Shown one piece after another: positions 25,386 to 35,580 of a stretch of 64,000 bases of DNA. The stretch spans positions 7,254,001 to 7,318,000 of the forward strand of contig NZ_CP015163.1 of assembly GCF_003312875.1 (NCBI RefSeq), read 5' to 3'. The translations under genes and the position numbers were made by a program. Numbering within the stretch: position 1 is the first letter of the stretch; each line of letters opens with the position of its first letter. The stretch is from Amycolatopsis albispora (GTDB lineage: Bacteria > Actinomycetota > Actinomycetes > Mycobacteriales > Pseudonocardiaceae). Under the pieces are notes generated by a model. It had not been told where the DNA came from and searched no databases. It worked only from the letters and a program-made list of their open reading frames with translations.

Positions 25386-26834
25386 GTGCTGGGGATCTGG
25401 ACCACCGACCGGATTCGGGCGGCCGAGGAGAAGCTGCTGGCCGTCATGCCCGAGGGCGCGCTGATGCACAGGGCGGCGTTCGGGGTCGCGGTGCACGCGG
25501 CGGAGATGCTCGCCGAGCACACCGGCCGGGTCGCGGGCACGCGGGTGACCTTGCTGGTCGGCGCCGGGAACAACGGTGGCGACGCGTTGTGGGCCGGTGC
25601 CTTCCTGCGCAAGCGCGGTGTCTCGGTGACGGCCGTGCTGCTGAATCCCGACCGAGCGCACGAGGCAGGCCTCGCCGCCCTGCGCCGCGCCCGCGGCCGG
25701 CTTTTGCGGGCAGAAGCAGGTGGACCCGCGATCGAACAGGCGGACCTGGTGATCGACGGGATCGTGGGACTGTCCGCCCGCGGGCCGCTGCGTCCGGACG
25801 CCGCGAAACTGGTGGAGCGGGTGACGGCGCCGGTGCTGGCCGTCGACCTGCCGAGCGGTGTCGATCCGGACACCGGCGTCGTCGACGGACCGGCCGTCCG
25901 CGCCACCCGCACGGTGACCTTCGGCGCCCGGAAACCGGTCCACGTGCTCAACCCAGGCTTTTGCGGGCAAACGCAGCTTGTCGACATCGGACTGGCTGAT
26001 CAGCTTGGTGAACCGGACCTGGTGCAGCTCGGCATCGCCGACGTCGCGGCGGCCTGGCCGGTGCCCGGGCCGGAGGACAACAAGTACACGCAGGGCGTGA
26101 CCGGGGTGGCCGCCGGTTCGGCGACCTACCCGGGTGCGGCGGTGCTGGCCACGGGGTCCGCGGTGCTGGCGACCTCGGGCATGGTCCGGTACGCCGGGTC
26201 GGCGGCGGACGTGGTGCGCGCGGACTGGCCGGAGGTGGTCGGCACCGGTTCGGTGACCGACGCCGGGCGCGTGCAGGCCTGGGTCGCCGGGCCGGGCATG
26301 GGCACCGGGAACGAGGGCCGGTCGACCCTGCGGCAGGTGCTGGAGCAGGGCGTTCCGGTGTGCGCGGACGCCGACGCGATCACGTTGATCGCCAAGTTCC
26401 CGGACGTGCTGGACGCGCGCGAGCCGGGCGCGCCGCTCGTGCTGACGCCGCACGCCGGGGAGTTCGAGCGCCTGACCGGTGAGGCGCCGGGCGCCGACCG
26501 GCCGGCGGCCGCCCGCGCGGCGGCGCGACGGTTCGACGCGGTTGTCCTGCTCAAGGGGCACAGCACGGTGGTCGCCGCACCGGACGGCCGGACGCTGGTG
26601 AACGTGGCGACCGGCTCCTGGCTGGCGACGGCGGGCTCGGGCGACGTGCTCTCGGGGCTCATCGGCGCGCTGCTCGCGGCGGGCCTGGACCCGTGGCTGG
26701 CGGCCGGTGCGGCCGCGCACGTACACGGCCTGGCCGCACACCTGGCCGCCGACGGCGTCCCGGTCCCGGCTTCGAAGATCCAGGCGGCGATCCCGGCCGC
26801 CATCCGCGCCATCCGCGCCGCAACCCCCCGCTGA
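25386..26834 (+). CDS. nnr: Bifunctional NAD(P)H-hydrate epimerase / ADP-dependent dehydratase
   Basis: This repair enzyme restores damaged NAD(P)HX: the N-terminal YjeF_N epimerase domain (1-215; VGAGNNGGDALWAGAFL, VDLPSGVDPDTG) acts with the C-terminal ribokinase-like dehydratase (240-482; GPGMGTGNEG, LTPHAGEFERL, LLKGHSTVV, GSGDVLSG). GTG 25386 follows GGGGAGG, 16 bases after the glmS stop. Two palindrome copies are in frame: one gives LLRAEAGG in a surface region of the epimerase and one gives FCGQTQ in the linker before the dehydratase. Both are placed where family length varies (inference). Confidence 0.95.
   Translation: MLGIWTTDRIRAAEEKLLAVMPEGALMHRAAFGVAVHAAEMLAEHTGRVAGTRVTLLVGAGNNGGDALWAGAFLRKRGVSVTAVLLNPDRAHEAGLAALRRARGRLLRAEAGGPAIEQADLVIDGIVGLSARGPLRPDAAKLVERVTAPVLAVDLPSGVDPDTGVVDGPAVRATRTVTFGARKPVHVLNPGFCGQTQLVDIGLADQLGEPDLVQLGIADVAAAWPVPGPEDNKYTQGVTGVAAGSATYPGAAVLATGSAVLATSGMVRYAGSAADVVRADWPEVVGTGSVTDAGRVQAWVAGPGMGTGNEGRSTLRQVLEQGVPVCADADAITLIAKFPDVLDAREPGAPLVLTPHAGEFERLTGEAPGADRPAAARAAARRFDAVVLLKGHSTVVAAPDGRTLVNVATGSWLATAGSGDVLSGLIGALLAAGLDPWLAAGAAAHVHGLAAHLAADGVPVPASKIQAAIPAAIRAIRAATPR
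25699..25720. repeat. Dispersed palindrome, in-gene copy
   Basis: GG-centred copy with one A-to-G change, read as LLRAEAGG in the epimerase domain of nnr. Confidence 0.86.
25955..25976. repeat. Dispersed palindrome, in-gene copy
   Basis: GG-centred copy with one A-to-C change, read in the third frame as GFCGQTQ in nnr. Confidence 0.84.
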
Positions 26835-26845
26835 CCTGCGGATTC

Positions 26846-26866
26846 AGCTTCTGCGGGCAAAAGCAG
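26846..26866. repeat. Dispersed palindrome, intergenic copy
   Basis: GG-centred copy beginning 12 bases after the nnr stop. Confidence 0.87.
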
Positions 26867-26898
26867 ATCGCTGCTTTCTGGTGCCCGTTTTGTCTGAT

Positions 26899-26922
26899 CC
26901 TGCTTTTTCCCGCAAAAGCATG
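26899..26922. repeat. Dispersed palindrome, intergenic copy
   Basis: CC-centred copy, inverted relative to the one 33 bases upstream; one G-to-T change near the centre. The two facing copies could also pair with each other. Confidence 0.85.
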
Positions 26923-26947
26923 CTCCCTGAAGTTATCGAGTTTTGTG

Positions 26948-26976
26948 TTAACAACCGGCTGGATCTCTGGTAAGAA
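26948..26976 (+). promoter_or_regulatory. Candidate promoter of the polyol operon
   Basis: TTAACA (26948-26953) and TAAGAA (26971-26976) are 17 bases apart. The -35 overlaps GTTAAC in an AT-rich patch that may also bind the DeoR regulator of the operon (inference). The start codon is 63 bases downstream. Confidence 0.4.
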
Positions 26977-27039
26977 TGGGCTCCGTCACGGCATGCGCCG
27001 AGCCGCATGCGTCTGACCCCCAGGTCTTCGGAGGAGCCA

Positions 27040-28494
27040 ATGGCGGCACCGGGAACTCGACATGCTTTTGCCCGCAGAAGCTTGTTGCGCGGGGTGGTGG
27101 GGGGTGGGGTGGCCGCGGCGCTGGGTGCGTGCGCCGGGCCCCAGGACGCGGTTCGCCTGGTCACCGATGATCGGTGGCGCCAGTTCGCCGGCACCACGCT
27201 CAACCTGATCTCCGAGAACACCGCGCCCACGGCGGCGATCGCCGCGAACCTGCGGCCGTTCACCGAGCTGACCGGGATCAACGTCAACATCATCACGCTC
27301 GAGCTGTCCGCCATGGTCCAGAAGGTCGCGCTCGATCTGGCCGGCGGCGAGTCCCAGTACCACGTGATCTACGCAGACCCGTACCAGGTGCTCGCCCCCT
27401 ACTCCAAGGGCCTGGTCGACCTACGTGCTTTAGCGGGCGAAAGCAGCTTGCCGCCGCTGGAGGGCGGGTTCGCCGACTTCATTCCCACCCAGCTCGACGC
27501 GGCCGGCCGGTTCGGGGATCGCGACCAGGTGTTCGCCTTGCCCTACGACTGCCCCACGATGATCTGGCAGTACCGCGCCGACCTGTTCGAGAAGCACGGT
27601 CCCCGCATGGCCCAGGAGCTCGGCTTCGACCCCACTCCCGGCCCCGAGCGCACCTGGGACGAGTACTTCCGGATCGCCCGCTGGTTCAACGACAACACCG
27701 ACGAGGTCGCCTACGGTGCCGGCCACCAGGCCAAGCAGCACGACTCCCTGATGTGCGACTTCTCCAACGTGCTCTGGGCCTACGGCGGTGACTACTTCGA
27801 CAACGGCAAGGAAATCGGCCTCTACGGCACCATCGACCCCGGCCCGTGCCGCCTCGGGTCGGATGCGGCGATCGCCGCGGCCGAGGTGTACCAGCGGCTC
27901 CTCCAGGTCGCCGACCCGTCGTCGAAGACCTGGGACTGGAACGGCCTCGCCCCCGCGCTCAGCTCCGGCCGCGTCGCGATGTGCGTCAACTGGCACGAGT
28001 ACGCCGCCGCCAACGAGAAGGCCATGCCCGGCAGGTTCGGCTACGCGCCGCTGCCGCGCGGCCCGGTCCGCTCGGCCAACCACTACGGCGGCTGCGGCAT
28101 CGCGATCAGCGGCAACACCCTGCCCAACCAGCGCCGCGCCGCCTGGCTGTTCGTGAACTGGGCGACCTCACCGCAGACCCAGCTCGCGAACCTCAAGAGC
28201 AGCGCGGGCGGCGGCACGCCCACCCGCGACTCGGTCTACCGGCTGCCCGAGGTCCGCCAGGCCGAACAACGCCCGTCGCCGATGCCGAACATCCTCACCG
28301 CGCCCGCCGTCGCGGAAGCCTGGAAACCGGAGAACATCGGGCTGCGGCCCAAGATCCCGATGTGGAACGAGTGCGACACGGCGATCTACACCGAACTGTC
28401 CAAGATGCTCGCTGGTGACTCCAACCCGGCGGAGGCCATGCGTGCGGCCGCCACCCGGATCGACCGGATCACCGCCAGGGGGTGGGCGTCGTGA
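27040..28494 (+). CDS. Sugar/polyol ABC transporter substrate-binding lipoprotein with Tat signal
   Basis: The 484-residue protein captures the substrate outside the membrane for the two permeases that follow. Residues 12-13 are the twin arginines of ARRSLLRG, followed by a Gly/Val/Ala core and lipobox LGAC (Cys31), so it is a Tat-exported lipoprotein. The rest is a family 1 extracellular solute-binding fold (residues 50-470). ATG 27040 follows GGAGGAG; an in-frame ATG 33 bases upstream has no ribosome site. The twin-arginine motif is encoded by a palindrome copy (27061-27084). Its gene and the next overlap by four bases (GTGA). Confidence 0.9.
   Translation: MAAPGTRHAFARRSLLRGVVGGGVAAALGACAGPQDAVRLVTDDRWRQFAGTTLNLISENTAPTAAIAANLRPFTELTGINVNIITLELSAMVQKVALDLAGGESQYHVIYADPYQVLAPYSKGLVDLRALAGESSLPPLEGGFADFIPTQLDAAGRFGDRDQVFALPYDCPTMIWQYRADLFEKHGPRMAQELGFDPTPGPERTWDEYFRIARWFNDNTDEVAYGAGHQAKQHDSLMCDFSNVLWAYGGDYFDNGKEIGLYGTIDPGPCRLGSDAAIAAAEVYQRLLQVADPSSKTWDWNGLAPALSSGRVAMCVNWHEYAAANEKAMPGRFGYAPLPRGPVRSANHYGGCGIAISGNTLPNQRRAAWLFVNWATSPQTQLANLKSSAGGGTPTRDSVYRLPEVRQAEQRPSPMPNILTAPAVAEAWKPENIGLRPKIPMWNECDTAIYTELSKMLAGDSNPAEAMRAAATRIDRITARGWAS
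27061..27084. repeat. Dispersed palindrome encoding a twin-arginine signal
   Basis: CC-centred copy read as HAFARRSL. The A-to-G change common to many copies turns the Lys of the consensus frame into the second Arg of the Tat motif. Confidence 0.86.
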
Positions 28495-29357
28495 GGCGGC
28501 TCGGCTTCCACGGCCGGATGATGGCGCCCGGCATGCTGCTGCTCGCCGCGCTGTCGTTCATCCCGCTGTTCACCGTCATCGCGATGAGCTTCAGCCGCGT
28601 GCGGCTGCTCGGCGGCGTGTCCTTCGAATGGGTCGGGCTGCAGTACTGGATCCGCTTCTTCACCGATCTGGACCTGGGCCTGCAGTGGGTGCGCACGCTG
28701 CTGTTCTTCGTGCTCACCGTCGGCCTGGAAATGGGGCTCGGCCTGGTTTTCGCGCTCTGCCTGTGGAAACTGGCGCGCGGCCGCAACACCGTGCTCAGCC
28801 TGTTCCTGCTGCCGATGTTCGTCGCGCCGGTGATCGTCGGGCTGCTCGGCCGCTTCCTCACCGACTCGACGTTCGGGCTGTACTCGTGGGTGCTCAAGCT
28901 GCTCGGTTACGAGGACGACATCCTCGGCGGCGGCACATCCGCCTTTCTCGCCGTGGTCGCGATGGACGTCTGGCAGTGGACCCCGCTGATCGCGCTCATC
29001 ACGCTGGCCGGGCTGACTTCTGTGCCGCAGAGTGTGCGTGAAGCGGCCGCGCTGGACGGCGCAAGTGGCTGGCAGAACCTGCGGCACATCATCCTGCCGT
29101 CGATCTCCAGCGTGCTGCTGGTCGCGCTGCTGATCCGCTCGATGGACGCCATCCGCTACTTCGACATCATCGCGGTGACCACCAACGGCGGTCCGGCCGA
29201 CGCCACGAAGGTGGTGCCGATCCGCTTGTACGAAACGGCTTTCCGGTTCTTCGACCTCGGCTACGCGGCGGTGATCGGGCTGGTCATGCTGGTGGTCTCG
29301 ATCATCATCGCGCGGACTTTCGTGCGCCTGCTCGACAAGAAGGGACTCGCGCGATGA
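28491..29357 (+). CDS. ABC transporter permease 1, sugar/polyol
   Basis: The 288-residue protein has six predicted membrane helices and the EAA loop VREAALDGASGWQNLRHIILP that contacts the ATPase. It is a MalF-type permease. The GTG start overlaps the binding-protein stop (GTGA); an in-frame GTG nine bases upstream is possible. It pairs with the next permease to form the channel. Confidence 0.92.
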   Translation: MRRLGFHGRMMAPGMLLLAALSFIPLFTVIAMSFSRVRLLGGVSFEWVGLQYWIRFFTDLDLGLQWVRTLLFFVLTVGLEMGLGLVFALCLWKLARGRNTVLSLFLLPMFVAPVIVGLLGRFLTDSTFGLYSWVLKLLGYEDDILGGGTSAFLAVVAMDVWQWTPLIALITLAGLTSVPQSVREAAALDGASGWQNLRHIILPSISSVLLVALLIRSMDAIRYFDIIAVTTNGGPADATKVVPIRLYETAFRFFDLGYAAVIGLVMLVVSIIIARTFVRLLDKKGLAR

Positions 29358-30205
29358 CACCGACGACTCCCATCGACCGCAGCCCGGTGCGTGCCCGCGT
29401 GGGTGTGCGGGTGATCGTGCTCGTCGGGCTGCTCTGGACGCTCGTCCCGCTGGCGTGGATGGCGTTGTCCTCGTTCAAGTCGGACACCGACGTCACCTCG
29501 CCCGAGCCGCGGGTGTTCTTCGAGCCCACGCTGGACAACTACGCGAAGCTGTTTTCCGGCGCCAACAACCTCGGCCCGTACATCCTGCACAGCGTGCTCG
29601 CCGCGGGGATCTCGTCGGTGCTGGCGGTGGTGCTCGGCGCGCTCGCCGGGTACGGCTTGGCGGGCACCCGCTTTCGCGGGAAAAAGCAGGTCGCGTTCTG
29701 GATCATCTCGACGCGGATGGCGCCGATCGCCGTGGTGGTGCTGCCGTTGTTCCTGCTCTTCCGCGGCGCCGGGCTGATCGACAGCGTGCCCGGGCTGGTG
29801 CTGGCCTACCTGACCTTCAACCTGCCGTTCGCGATCTGGCTGATGAGCGCGTTCTTCTCGGAGATCCCGCCGTCGGTGGAGGAGTCGGCGCTGGTAGCGG
29901 GCTGCACGCGCTGGCAGGCCTTCCGGCACGTCGTACTTCCGCTGACAAAAGCAGGTTTGGTCACGACTTTTGTGCTGTGCCTGGTGTTTTCGTGGAACGA
30001 CTACGCGTTCGCGCTGGTGTTCAGCGGGCCGGATTCGCAGACGCTGCCGATCGCGGCCGACCAGCTGGTCACCCAGACCGGCATCGACTGGGGGCAGCTC
30101 ACCGCCATCGGCACCATAGTGGTGCTACCGATGATCGCGGCCGGCCTCGCCGTGCGGCGCTGGCTGGTCACCGGGCTGACGCTGGGCGCCGTGACGGGAG
30201 AATGA
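29354..30205 (+). CDS. ABC transporter permease 2, sugar/polyol
   Basis: The 283-residue MalG-type permease has six helices and the EAA loop EESALVAGCTRWQAFRHVVLP. It overlaps the first permease by four bases (ATGA). A palindrome copy at 29669-29690 encodes TRFRGKKQ on the cytoplasmic side of a helix pair, and a half copy (CAAAAGCAGG-like) encodes LTKAG at 29945. The cytoplasmic basic loop would tolerate such an insertion or conversion. Confidence 0.92.
   Translation: MTPTTPIDRSPVRARVGVRVIVLVGLLWTLVPLAWMALSSFKSDTDVTSPEPRVFFEPTLDNYAKLFSGANNLGPYILHSVLAAGISSVLAVVLGALAGYGLAGTRFRGKKQVAFWIISTRMAPIAVVVLPLFLLFRGAGLIDSVPGLVLAYLTFNLPFAIWLMSAFFSEIPPSVEESALVAGCTRWQAFRHVVLPLTKAGLVTTFVLCLVFSWNDYAFALVFSGPDSQTLPIAADQLVTQTGIDWGQLTAIGTIVVLPMIAAGLAVRRWLVTGLTLGAVTGE
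29669..29690. repeat. Dispersed palindrome, in-gene copy
   Basis: GG-centred copy with two changes, read as RFRGKKQ in a cytoplasmic loop of permease 2. Confidence 0.8.
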
Positions 30206-31251
30206 GCATGAAGAAGGTCCCCGGGACCATGAAGGTTTCCGTGCTGCGCGGGGTGGGGGAGGTGGTCGTCGAAGAACGTCCCGTGCCCGAGCCGGGCCCG
30301 CACGAGGTGCTCATCCGGGTCACCGCCGTCGGCACCTGCGGCTCGGACGTGCACTACTACGAGCACGGCCGCATCGGCGACTTCGTGGTGCGCGAGCCGC
30401 TGGTGCTGGGGCACGAGCCGAGCGGCGTGGTGGTCGCCAGGGGGTCGGAGGCCAGGGCGCACGAGATCGGCCAGCGCGTCGCGCTCGAGCCGGGGGTGCC
30501 GTGCTCGACCTGCGAGCAGTGCACGATCGGCCAGTACAACTTATGCCCGCAAATGCGGTTTTTCGGCACCCCGCCGGTGGACGGCGCGTTCGCCGAGTAC
30601 GTGGTGCTTCGCGAGGACTTCGCCTACGCCGTGCCGGACGAGCTTTCCGACGAGGCCGCCGGTCTGCTCGAGCCGCTTTCGGTGGGGGTCTGGTCGTGCC
30701 GCAAGGCGTCGGTCGGGCCGGGGGCGCGGGTGCTGATCACCGGCGCCGGGCCGATCGGGCTGGTCGCCGCGCAGACCGCGCGGGCCTTCGGCGCCACCGA
30801 GATCGTGGTCACCGACCTCAACCCCGACCGGCTCGCGCTGGCCGGTGCGCTCGGCGCCACCGCGACCATCGATGTGTCCAAAGAGGACTTGGCGAACTCC
30901 GCCTTCGAGCCGGACGTGCTGCTGGAGTGCTCCGGCGCGCCGCGGGCCATCGGCACGGCGATCCGGAAGGTGGGCCGCGCCGGGCGGGTGGTGCTGATCG
31001 GGATGGGCGGTGACGAGGTGCCGCTGCCGCTGGCCCACGTGCAGGGCTTCGAGCTGGAGGTCACCGGCACCTTCCGTTACGCCAACACGTGGCCGACCGC
31101 GATCGCGCTGGCGGCAGGCGGCGACGTCGACCTCGACCGGCTGGTCACGCACCGGTTCGGCCTGGAGGAAGTCGAGCAGGCGCTCACCATCGCCAAAACC
31201 GATCCCACCGTGATCAAGCCCGTGGTGCTGCCGCAGGTGGCGCATGCCTAG
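30202..31251 (+). CDS. Zinc-dependent polyol dehydrogenase (sorbitol/xylitol dehydrogenase type)
   Basis: The 349-residue medium-chain dehydrogenase oxidises a polyol with NAD. It has the catalytic zinc site (GTCGSDVHYYEHG, GHEPSG), a structural zinc knot (CSTCEQCTIGQYNLC) and the Rossmann motif GAGPIG. GSDVHYYEHGRIG is characteristic of sorbitol and xylitol dehydrogenases. The ATG overlaps the permease stop (ATGA). With xylulokinase downstream the likely route is a pentitol or hexitol to a ketose and then its phosphate. A degenerate palindrome is read in NLCPQMRFF. Confidence 0.9.
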   Translation: MSMKKVPGTMKVSVLRGVGEVVVEERPVPEPGPHEVLIRVTAVGTCGSDVHYYEHGRIGDFVVREPLVLGHEPSGVVVARGSEARAHEIGQRVALEPGVPCSTCEQCTIGQYNLCPQMRFFGTPPVDGAFAEYVVLREDFAYAVPDELSDEAAGLLEPLSVGVWSCRKASVGPGARVLITGAGPIGLVAAQTARAFGATEIVVTDLNPDRLALAGALGATATIDVSKEDLANSAFEPDVLLECSGAPRAIGTAIRKVGRAGRVVLIGMGGDEVPLPLAHVQGFELEVTGTFRYANTWPTAIALAAGGDVDLDRLVTHRFGLEEVEQALTIAKTDPTVIKPVVLPQVAHA

Positions 31252-32044
31252 AGCCCGCCCCTCCGACGCCGCGGTCGAGCAGCGGCGTCAGCACGTGCTG
31301 CGCCGCGTGATCGAACTCGGCGAGGTCCGCATCGACGACCTCACCGAGGCGTTCGGCGTGAGCCTGATGACCATGCATCGCGACCTCGACGACCTCGCCG
31401 AACGCCGTCTGCTGCGGAAACTGCGCGGCAAGGTCGAGGCCTATCCGGCGCTGACCATGGAGACCGCGACCCGCTTCCGCGAAGGCCTCAACACCGGCAT
31501 CAAGGAAGCGCTGGCCGAGGTGGCGATCGCCGAGGTCCGCCCGGGGCAGACGGTTTTTGTCGACGACTCGACCACGCTGTTCCCGCTGATGCGGCGGATG
31601 GCGGCGATCTCGCCGCTGGTGGTCGTCACCAACTCGATGAGCGCGATCAAGATCTTCGGGCCCGCCGAGGGGATCGAGCTGATCGTGGTCGGCGGCCGGT
31701 ACAACGCCGAGTTCGAGTCGTGCATCGGGCCGGACGCGCTCGCCGCGCTCGACCGCACGCGCGCCGACCTCGGCTTCGTTTCGGTGACCGCGGTGGCGGG
31801 CGGGCGACTGTACCACCCGGTGCAGGACTACGCGGAGCTGAAGCGGGCCGCGCTGGCCATGGCCAACCGGAACGTGCTGGTCGCGGACCACTCGAAGTTC
31901 GGGAAGACGGCGACCTACGCCCACGGTGACGTCTCCGCCTACGACCTGGTGATCACCGACGGCGGCACGCCATCGGACGAGGTGGCGGCCATGCGGGACC
32001 TGGGCGTGGCGGTCGAGCAGGTGCACGGCAACGGAAAGGACTGA
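31244..32044 (+). CDS. DeoR-family transcriptional regulator of the polyol operon
   Basis: The 266-residue protein has an N-terminal winged helix (residues 12-65; RIDDLTEAFGVSLMTMHRDLDDL) and a C-terminal sugar-phosphate sensor fold with DDSTTLFPL and VVTNSM, the usual DeoR layout. It probably represses the operon until a phosphorylated intermediate binds. It lies inside the operon and overlaps the preceding dehydrogenase by eight bases. Confidence 0.92.
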   Translation: MPRARPSDAAVEQRRQHVLRRVIELGEVRIDDLTEAFGVSLMTMHRDLDDLAERRLLRKLRGKVEAYPALTMETATRFREGLNTGIKEALAEVAIAEVRPGQTVFVDDSTTLFPLMRRMAAISPLVVVTNSMSAIKIFGPAEGIELIVVGGRYNAEFESCIGPDALAALDRTRADLGFVSVTAVAGGRLYHPVQDYAELKRAALAMANRNVLVADHSKFGKTATYAHGDVSAYDLVITDGGTPSDEVAAMRDLGVAVEQVHGNGKD

Positions 32045-32047
32045 GGC

Positions 32048-33046
32048 ATGCGCGCGGTGGTGATCGAGGAACCGGGCACGGTGACGGTGTCCACTGTGGA
32101 CGATCCGGCGCCGGGTCCGGGGCAGGTGGTGGTCGAGGTGTCGGCCTGCGGGATCTGCGGTACCGACATCCACATCGTGGACGGCGAGTTCGCGCCGACG
32201 CCCTACCCGATCGTGCCGGGGCACGAATTCGCGGGGAAAGTCGTCGCGCTCGGCGCGGGGGTGACCGACCTGCGCGAGGGTGACCTGGTCGCGGTCGATC
32301 CGTCGCTGTTCTGCGGGGAGTGCCACTACTGCTCGATCGGCCGCGGCAACCTCTGCGAGCGGTGGGCCGCGATCGGGGTGACCACCAACGGCGCCAGCGC
32401 CGAGTACGCGCTCGCGCCGGCGGGCAACTGCTACCGGCTGCCCGAGGGGGTCGACGTGCGAGAGGCGGCGCTGATCGAGCCGCTGTCGTGCGCGGTGCGC
32501 GGCTTCGACCTGCTGCCGCGGCGGCTGGGTGAGCACTACCTGATCTACGGCGCGGGCACGATGGGCCTGCTGATGCTGCAACTGGCACGCATCGCCGGAG
32601 CGGGCTCAGTTTCCGTGGTCGACCTGAGCCGCGACCGTCTTTTGACCGCAGAAGCACTCGGCGCCGATGTGGTCGCGGTGAACGCCGACGAGTTCGACCG
32701 GCCGCAGGGCTGGGAGGTGGTGGTCGACTGCACCGGGGTGGTCGCGGCGATCGAGGACGCGTTGACCAGGGTCCGGCGCGGCGGCACCTACCAGCAGTTC
32801 GGCGTCGCCCCGGCCGAGGCGACGGCCTCGTTCTCGCCGTTCCGCGTGTACAACGACGAGATCACCATCGTCGGCAGCATGGCCGTGCTGCACAGCTACG
32901 GGCGCGCGGTGGAGCTGATGGGGAAGGGCGCGGTGGACGCCGGAACGATGATCAGCCATTCGCTCGGACTCGACGAATATCCGCGTGCGCTGGACATGTT
33001 CCGCGCAAGTACTGGACGGAAGCTGCAAGTCCGGCCAGGCTCGTGA
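32048..33046 (+). CDS. Zinc-dependent alcohol dehydrogenase, second polyol dehydrogenase
   Basis: The 332-residue enzyme has the zinc sites [23 protein letters not shown] and [15 protein letters not shown], and the cofactor motif GAGTMG. It differs from the first dehydrogenase and probably acts on another polyol, such as arabinitol (inference). It starts four bases after the DeoR stop. The palindrome at 32637-32656 encodes RLLTAEALG in the cofactor domain. The stop overlaps the xylulokinase start. Confidence 0.9.
   Translation: MRAVVIEEPGTVTVSTVDDPAPGPGQVVVEVSACGICGTDIHIVDGEFAPTPYPIVPGHEFAGKVVALGAGVTDLREGDLVAVDPSLFCGECHYCSIGRGNLCERWAAIGVTTNGASAEYALAPAGNCYRLPEGVDVREAALIEPLSCAVRGFDLLPRRLGEHYLIYGAGTMGLLMLQLARIAGAGSVSVVDLSRDRLLTAEALGADVVAVNADEFDRPQGWEVVVDCTGVVAAIEDALTRVRRGGTYQQFGVAPAEATASFSPFRVYNDEITIVGSMAVLHSYGRAVELMGKGAVDAGTMISHSLGLDEYPRALDMFRASTGRKLQVRPGS
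32089..32101. repeat. Palindrome GTCCACTGTGGAC in a dehydrogenase gene
   Basis: Exact copy encoding VSTVDD near the N-terminus. Confidence 0.7.
32637..32656. repeat. Dispersed palindrome, in-gene copy
   Basis: Diverged CC-type copy read as RLLTAEA in the second polyol dehydrogenase. Confidence 0.7.
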
Positions 33047-34467
33047 CCATGCACACTCCCACGCTGGTCGCCGGAGTCGACACATCGACCCAATCGGCGA
33101 AGGTGGTGATCTGCGACGCCGAGACCGGCGCGGTGGTCCGAGAGGGGCGCGCGGCGCACCCGGACGGCACCGAGGTCGACCCGAAGCACTGGTGGACGGC
33201 GTTCACCGAGGCGTCGGACGGCCTGCTCGACGGGGTTTCGGCGATCGGGGTCGGCGGACAGCAGCACGGCATGGTCGCCCTCGATGAGGACGGCGAGGTG
33301 GTCCGGCCCGCGCTGCTGTGGAACGACACGCGCTCGGGGCCGCAGGCGACGGACCTGATCGCCGAACTCGGCGGGCCGTCGGCCTGGGCGGAGGCGGTCG
33401 GGCTGGTGCCGGTCGCCAGCTTCACCGTCACGAAGCTGCGGTGGCTCGCCGAGCACGAGCCGGAACTGGCCGCGCGGGTGGCGCGCGTGGTGCTGCCGCA
33501 CGACTGGCTCACCTGGCGCATCCTCGGCCGCCCGGACCGCGTGAAGACCGACCGCGGGGACGCGTCGGGCACCGGCTACTTCTCACCCGCCACCCACGAG
33601 TACCGCACTGACCTGCTCAAACGCGCCTTCGGCCGGGTCCCCGACCTGCCGGACCTGCTTTTGCCCGCAGAAGCTTGCGGGCACACGGAGGACGGGGTGC
33701 TGGTGTCCGCGGGCACCGGAGACAACATGGCGGCGGCCCTCGCGCTCGAGCTCGGCCCCGGCGACGTCGTCGTCTCGCTCGGCACCAGCGGCACGGTTTT
33801 TGCCGTCTCCGAGACCCCGCCCGCCGACGCCACCGGCACGGTCGCCGGGTTCGCCGACGCCACCGGCCGCTTCCTCCCGCTGGCCTGCACGCTCAACGCG
33901 GCCAGGGTGCTCACCGCCACCGCTGACCTGCTCGGCGTCGACCTGGCCGGGCTCGACGCCCTTGCTTTGTCCGCGGAAGCTGGTGCGGGCGGGCTGACGC
34001 TGCTGCCCTACCTGGACGGCGAGCGCACCCCGAACCTGCCCGATGCGAACGGCACCTTGCTCGGCCTGACCAGGTCGAACATGAAGCCGGAGAACTTGGC
34101 TCGCGCCGCCGTGGAAGGCATGCTGTGCGGACTGGCCGCCGGTCTGGAGGCGATCGCCGGGCACGGGGTCGAACCGCGCCGGGTGCTCCTAATCGGCGGT
34201 GCCGCGCAGTCGGCCAGCGTGCGCGCGGCCGCGCCGGTGATCTTCGGCCTCCCGGTCGAGCTGCCGGCGCCCGCCGAGTACGTGGCGCTCGGGGCCGCCC
34301 GCCAGGCGGCCTGGGCACTGGCCGGGACCACCGCGCCGCCGAGCTGGCGGGGCTCGGACGTGCTGCGACTCGGTGGGCCGGACACCGACGCGGGCCAGGA
34401 AATCCGGCGGCGGCACCACGCCGCCCGCGAACTCGTGCACGCGCGAGCGTTAGGAAGGGATAGCTGA
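33043..34467 (+). CDS. xylB: Xylulokinase (FGGY kinase family)
   Basis: The 474-residue kinase phosphorylates D-xylulose made by the dehydrogenases. It has [14 protein letters not shown] (phosphate loop), [10 protein letters not shown], the catalytic aspartate region LLWNDTRSG and [13 protein letters not shown]. The GTG overlaps the previous stop (GTGA); ATG 33049 is an alternative. The palindrome at 33654-33677 encodes [10 protein letters not shown], and a degenerate copy near 33964 encodes ALSAEAGAG. Confidence 0.94.
   Translation: MTMHTPTLVAGVDTSTQSAKVVICDAETGAVVREGRAAHPDGTEVDPKHWWTAFTEASDGLLDGVSAIGVGGQQHGMVALDEDGEVVRPALLWNDTRSGPQATDLIAELGGPSAWAEAVGLVPVASFTVTKLRWLAEHEPELAARVARVVLPHDWLTWRILGRPDRVKTDRGDASGTGYFSPATHEYRTDLLKRAFGRVPDLPDLLLPAEACGHTEDGVLVSAGTGDNMAAALALELGPGDVVVSLGTSGTVFAVSETPPADATGTVAGFADATGRFLPLACTLNAARVLTATADLLGVDLAGLDALALSAEAGAGGLTLLPYLDGERTPNLPDANGTLLGLTRSNMKPENLARAAVEGMLCGLAAGLEAIAGHGVEPRRVLLIGGAAQSASVRAAAPVIFGLPVELPAPAEYVALGAARQAAWALAGTTAPPSWRGSDVLRLGGPDTDAGQEIRRRHHAARELVHARALGRDS
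33654..33677. repeat. Dispersed palindrome, in-gene copy
   Basis: CC-centred copy read as LLLPAEAC in xylB; the left arm is complete. Confidence 0.87.
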
Positions 34468-35556
<1,089 letters not shown>

Positions 35557-35580
35557 GCCCTGTGGGAAAATGGGCTGGTC

